Assembly: GCA_011374735.1 (NCBI GenBank)
Contig: DRPD01000204.1
Span: 1-9,539 of the forward strand
Source: Thermopetrobacter sp.
GTDB taxonomy: Bacteria > Pseudomonadota > Alphaproteobacteria > Rhizobiales > Aestuariivirgaceae
DNA length: 9,539 nucleotides
Direction: 5' to 3'
The translations under genes and the position numbers were made by a program. The notes beneath the pieces were generated by a model. The model was not told the origin of the DNA, searched no databases, and worked only from the letters and a program-made list of their open reading frames with translations. Below, piece by piece: positions 7,073 through 9,539 of the stretch (its first letter is position 1; each line of letters opens with the position of its first letter).

Positions 7073-7279
7073 TCAATCGTCGTCGAGCCGGCGCGCTTCA
7101 TCGGGCAGCATATCAGGAATGCCCTCGCGGATGGGATAGGCCAGTTTCGCGGCGCGGGAAATCAGCTCGCCGCGCGCCCGGTCGTATTCCAGCCCGGTAT
7201 GGGTCAGCGGGCAGACCAGATCCTCCAGCAGCGCCGGGTCGATGCGGTGGCGATCCTTGCCGGCTTTCGTGCCGCTCAT
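7073..7279 (-). CDS. Trm112 family protein (UPF0434/YcaR-like)
   Basis: Small 68-residue protein. The family signature is [10 protein letters not shown] at 18-27, then [34 protein letters not shown] at 30-63. Trm112 proteins activate methyltransferases in eukaryotes and archaea; the bacterial short forms have no firmly established partner. This copy has a single cysteine (Cys23), so it lacks the four-cysteine zinc site of eukaryotic Trm112, as is usual in the YcaR-like group. The ATG at 7279 has a good AAGGAG about 6 nt upstream. The cnoX stop lies 13 nt before, so co-transcription is near certain, and the DUF971 gene follows after 31 nt. Confidence 0.9.
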   Translation of the reverse strand: MSGTKAGKDRHRIDPALLEDLVCPLTHTGLEYDRARGELISRAAKLAYPIREGIPDMLPDEARRLDDD

Positions 7280-7292
7280 GGGGCGCTCCTTG

Positions 7293-8255
7293 TCAAGAGA
7301 ACAGCACCGTGGAGAGCTTGCGGCGGCCCTGGATGGTGGCCTCGTCGGTGGGGCCCCAGGCCTCGAAGAACTTCAAGAGCCGCTTGCGGGCCGCCTCGTC
7401 GTTCCATTGCCGGTCGGCCTGGATGATGGCGATCAGCTGGTCGGTGGCCGCGGCGCGCCGGCCGGCCGCGTTGAGCAGCTCGGCCAGCTCCATGCGGGCC
7501 TCGAAGTCTCGCGGATCGTCTTCCACCCGCTGGCGCAAGGCGGCGATCTCGCCCTCGTCCACCGGCGTTTCGGCCAGCTCCAGGGCGGCGCGGGCGGCGG
7601 TGATTTCCGCATCGTCCTTCAGCGCCGGATCGAGACTGTCGAGCACCGCCTGCGCCCCGGCGGTGTCGCCCAGGGCGATCTGGGCGCGCACCAGCCCGGC
7701 GATGGCCCGGGTGTCGTCCGGCGCCGTCTGCACGGCCTGGGCGTAGAGATTGAGCGCCTCGGTGTGTTCTTGGGCCTTCATCTTCGCGCCGGCCTCGGTG
7801 AGCAGATCCTCCACCGCCCCGGCGGGGCCGCCCTTGGCCGCCACCTTGTCGATGAAGGCGCGCACCTGGCTTTCCGGCAGGGCGCCGGCGAAGGCGTCCA
7901 CCGGCTGGCCATTGACGAAGGCATAGACCATGGGTACCGACTGCACCCGCAACTGCTGGGCCAGGGCCTGGTTGCGGTCGACGTCGATCTTGACCAGCCG
8001 CACCTTGCCGTTCGCTTCGCGCACCACCTTTTCCAGCACCGGGCCGAGCTGGCGGCAGGGGCCGCACCAGGTGGCCCAGAAATCGACCAGCACCGGCGCC
8101 TGGCGGGAGGCCTCGATGACATCCTCGATGAAGTGCTGGGTGTCGGAATCCTTGATCAGCTCAGCCTGCGGCGCGCCGCCATTGCCGCCGGCGGCGGCGC
8201 CCATGGAGCCGCCCATGGAAAAGCTGGCGCCGGAGGAGAAGGTCTTGTCGTTCAT
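7293..8255 (-). CDS. cnoX: CnoX-like co-chaperone: thioredoxin domain plus C-terminal tetratricopeptide repeats
   Basis: A 320-residue cytoplasmic protein of the CnoX/YbbN family, which protects proteins from oxidative aggregation and passes clients to chaperones such as GroEL and DnaK. Residues 1-30 are a Gly/Ser/Ala-rich, probably disordered leader. Residues 35-140 form the thioredoxin fold with WCGPC at 63-67 and the cis-proline P108 in QSVPMV. Residues 145-320 are helical TPR-like repeats ending in a conserved tail ([10 protein letters not shown]). The intact CGPC suggests redox activity, unlike E. coli CnoX, which lacks a full CxxC. I chose the ATG at 8255; the open frame to 8411 adds 52 low-quality codons running through a terminator hairpin. 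It heads a cluster with the Trm112 and DUF971 genes. Confidence 0.9.
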   Translation of the reverse strand: MNDKTFSSGASFSMGGSMGAAAGGNGGAPQAELIKDSDTQHFIEDVIEASRQAPVLVDFWATWCGPCRQLGPVLEKVVREANGKVRLVKIDVDRNQALAQQLRVQSVPMVYAFVNGQPVDAFAGALPESQVRAFIDKVAAKGGPAGAVEDLLTEAGAKMKAQEHTEALNLYAQAVQTAPDDTRAIAGLVRAQIALGDTAGAQAVLDSLDPALKDDAEITAARAALELAETPVDEGEIAALRQRVEDDPRDFEARMELAELLNAAGRRAAATDQLIAIIQADRQWNDEAARKRLLKFFEAWGPTDEATIQGRRKLSTVLFS

Positions 8256-8301
8256 GGCCGTGGTTCCATTCGAATTGCGATTGTCCGGGCTTCGGGTCAT
8301 C

Positions 8302-8334
8302 CGCCCATATGGGCGCGCCGGCGGGCGGTTGCAA
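8302..8334 (-). promoter_or_regulatory. Candidate cnoX promoter overlapping a 14-bp palindrome
   Basis: On the minus strand TTGCAA (plus 8329-8334) lies 17 nt before CATATG (plus 8306-8311). CATATG is the centre of the perfect palindrome CGCCCATATGGGCG (8302-8315). The promoter match is modest; the palindrome over its -10 would suit a repressor or activator site, which is inference. Confidence 0.3.
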
Positions 8335-8370
8335 GCCATCTCATGCCAACATGCATAATGAACCACCCAC

Positions 8371-8440
8371 CGTCCCGCGCCCCCACCCAACCCCCAAATG
8401 ATGAAAGACAAGGGATTGGGTGGGGGCGCGGGGCGTTTTT
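8371..8440 (+). terminator. Strong plus-strand intrinsic terminator between argG and cnoX
   Basis: A perfect 17-bp arm pair (8374-8390 with 8416-8432) extends to 20 bp with one G-U wobble (8371-8373 with 8433-8435), across a 25-nt loop, followed directly by TTTTT (8436-8440). The T-run gives plus-strand polarity, yet the flanking genes argG and cnoX are both on the minus strand. On the minus strand the same stem lies 33 nt after the argG stop but lacks a T-run, so it may still serve as a weaker argG end. Confidence 0.65.
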
Positions 8441-8441
8441 A

Positions 8442-8455
8442 CCGGTCAGCCTTTG
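8442..8455 (-). repeat. 14-bp 3'-UTR element, copy 2 (after argG)
   Basis: On the minus strand CAAAGGCTGACCGG begins 12 nt after the argG stop and is followed 4 nt later by AACGCCC (plus 8431-8437), which runs into the hairpin at 8371-8435. Identical to the copy after coaBC (2894-2907) and in the same position relative to the stop codon. Confidence 0.55.
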
Positions 8456-8467
8456 TCCTGCATGGTA

Positions 8468-9539
8468 TCAGACCTCGCCGCGGCGGCGCGCCAGGGCGCG
8501 CAGGCGCAGGGCGTTGAGGCGGATGAAGCCGGCCGCGTCCTTCTGGTCGTAGGCGCCGGCGTCGTCCTCGAAGGTGACCAGCCGCTCATCATACAGCGAC
8601 TTGTCCGACTTGCGCCCGGTGACGATGACGTTGCCCTTATACAGCTTCAGGCGCACCGTGCCTTCCACGTCTTCCTGCGACTTGTCGATCAGCGCCTGCA
8701 ACATCTCGCGCTCCGGGGCGAACCAGAAGCCGTTATAGACCAGTTTCGCGTAGCGCGGCATCAGCTCGTCCTTCAGGTGCAGCGCCTCGCGATCCAGCGT
8801 CAGCGATTCGATGGCCCGGTGGGCGGCCAGCAGGATGGTGCCGCCGGGGGTTTCATAGACGCCGCGGCTCTTCATGCCGACGAAGCGGTTCTCCACCAGA
8901 TCGACGCGGCCGATGCCGTGATCGTGGGCCAGATCGTTGAGTCGGGCCAGCAAGGCGGCGGGCGTCATCGGTTCGCCGTCGATGGCCACCGCATCGCCCT
9001 TCAGAAAGTCGATGGTGATCTCGGTGGTGACATCGGGCGCGTCGTGCGGCGACAAGGTGCGCTGATAGACGTGCGGGGCCGGCTCCGTCCACGGGTCTTC
9101 GAGGATCTTGCCCTCGGAGGAGGAGTGCAGCAGGTTGGCGTCCACCGAAAACGGCGCTTCGCCGCGCTTGTCCTTCGGCACCGGGATCTGATGCTTTTCG
9201 GCGAACGCGATGAGATCGGCGCGCGAGGCGAAGTCCCACTCGCGCCACGGGGCGATCACCTTGATGTCGGGATCGAGGGCGTAGGCGGCCAGCTCGAAGC
9301 GCACCTGATCGTTGCCCTTGCCGGTGGCGCCGTGGGCGATGGCGTCGGCGCCCGTCCGGTGGGCGATCTCGACCAGCCGCTTGGCGATCAAGGGGCGGGC
9401 GATGGAGGTGCCGAGCAGATAGACGCCTTCATAAAGCGCGTTGGCGCGGAACATCGGGAACACGTAGTCGCGCGCGAACTCCTCGCGCAGATCCTCGATG
9501 TAGATCTCCTCGATGCCCAGCATTTCCGCCTTGCGCCGG
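8468..9539 (-). CDS. argG: Argininosuccinate synthase, lacking N-terminus (beyond the right edge)
   Basis: Joins citrulline and aspartate with ATP to argininosuccinate, the step after ornithine carbamoyltransferase. About 356 residues are visible of a usual 400-410; the N-terminal ATP-binding loop (SGGLDTS in the family) lies outside. Visible family features are [26 protein letters not shown] near the cut end, the substrate-binding [13 protein letters not shown], the IAPWREW strand, [16 protein letters not shown], and [16 protein letters not shown]. The C-terminus ends ALARRRGEV at a TGA. This is the common bacterial form. The stop is followed by the 14-bp element and a hairpin. It is not adjacent to argD-argF in this window and must have its own promoter, outside to the right. 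Confidence 0.96.
   Translation of the reverse strand, partial: RRKAEMLGIEEIYIEDLREEFARDYVFPMFRANALYEGVYLLGTSIARPLIAKRLVEIAHRTGADAIAHGATGKGNDQVRFELAAYALDPDIKVIAPWREWDFASRADLIAFAEKHQIPVPKDKRGEAPFSVDANLLHSSSEGKILEDPWTEPAPHVYQRTLSPHDAPDVTTEITIDFLKGDAVAIDGEPMTPAALLARLNDLAHDHGIGRVDLVENRFVGMKSRGVYETPGGTILLAAHRAIESLTLDREALHLKDELMPRYAKLVYNGFWFAPEREMLQALIDKSQEDVEGTVRLKLYKGNVIVTGRKSDKSLYDERLVTFEDDAGAYDQKDAAGFIRLNALRLRALARRRGEV

Noticed and set aside
8256..8411. N-terminal extension of CnoX from the ATG at 8411
   Set aside because: The added codons cross the terminator stem and the candidate promoter; family proteins start near the Gly/Ser-rich leader at 8255.
7242..8552. Plus-strand open frame of 436 codons opposite cnoX and the argG end
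   Set aside because: Antisense shadow with compositionally biased product; it also reads through the strong plus-strand terminator at 8371-8440.

Overview
The window is a very GC-rich chromosomal segment from an alphaproteobacterium. The strongest evidence is a GcrA-type cell-cycle regulator, two perfect CtrA-type boxes (TTAA-N7-TTAA) and a cluster of GANTC (CcrM methylation) sites. A Rhodospirillales-like lineage is a reasonable guess from protein style, but that is inference. I see no insertion sequence, phage gene, CRISPR array, tRNA or rRNA.

Layout. Nine of the ten genes lie on the minus strand; only gcrA is on the plus strand. Left to right: the N-terminal part of argF (1-646) and argD (663-1841), transcribed argD to argF with a 16-nt gap. 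Next comes a 443-nt divergent control region with an argD leader hairpin-terminator, a candidate argD promoter, four GANTC sites in 48 bp and a CtrA box. gcrA (2285-2803) follows, with a strong terminator. coaBC (2919-4139) converges on gcrA and lies downstream of a thiamine-pyrophosphokinase-like gene (4177-4830). Then comes a secreted DUF882/M15-family murein hydrolase with a long C-terminal tail (4909-6333). Upstream of it is a 333-nt gene-free region holding a second CtrA box. A small cluster cnoX - Trm112-family - DUF971 follows (8255 down to 6667). The window ends in argG, complete at its C-terminus but lacking its N-terminus (8468-9539).

How the parts fit. argD, argF and argG are arginine-biosynthesis genes. 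coaBC and the TPK-like gene serve coenzyme A and thiamine cofactor synthesis. CnoX is a redox-linked chaperone, and Trm112 and DUF971 proteins are small conserved accessory proteins. The cell-cycle theme is the distinctive one: gcrA carries its expected CtrA/CcrM inputs, and the same CtrA-type box recurs upstream of a peptidoglycan hydrolase gene, suggesting cell-cycle timing of wall remodelling.

The genes themselves are ordinary core genes and I do not see a new multi-gene system. The observations worth following are regulatory: the dense gcrA control region, the CtrA box before the hydrolase, the hairpin-terminator between the argD promoter and its start codon, a 14-bp element repeated just after the stop codons of coaBC and argG, a strong plus-strand terminator with no plus-strand gene to serve, and the repeat-bearing tail of the hydrolase.
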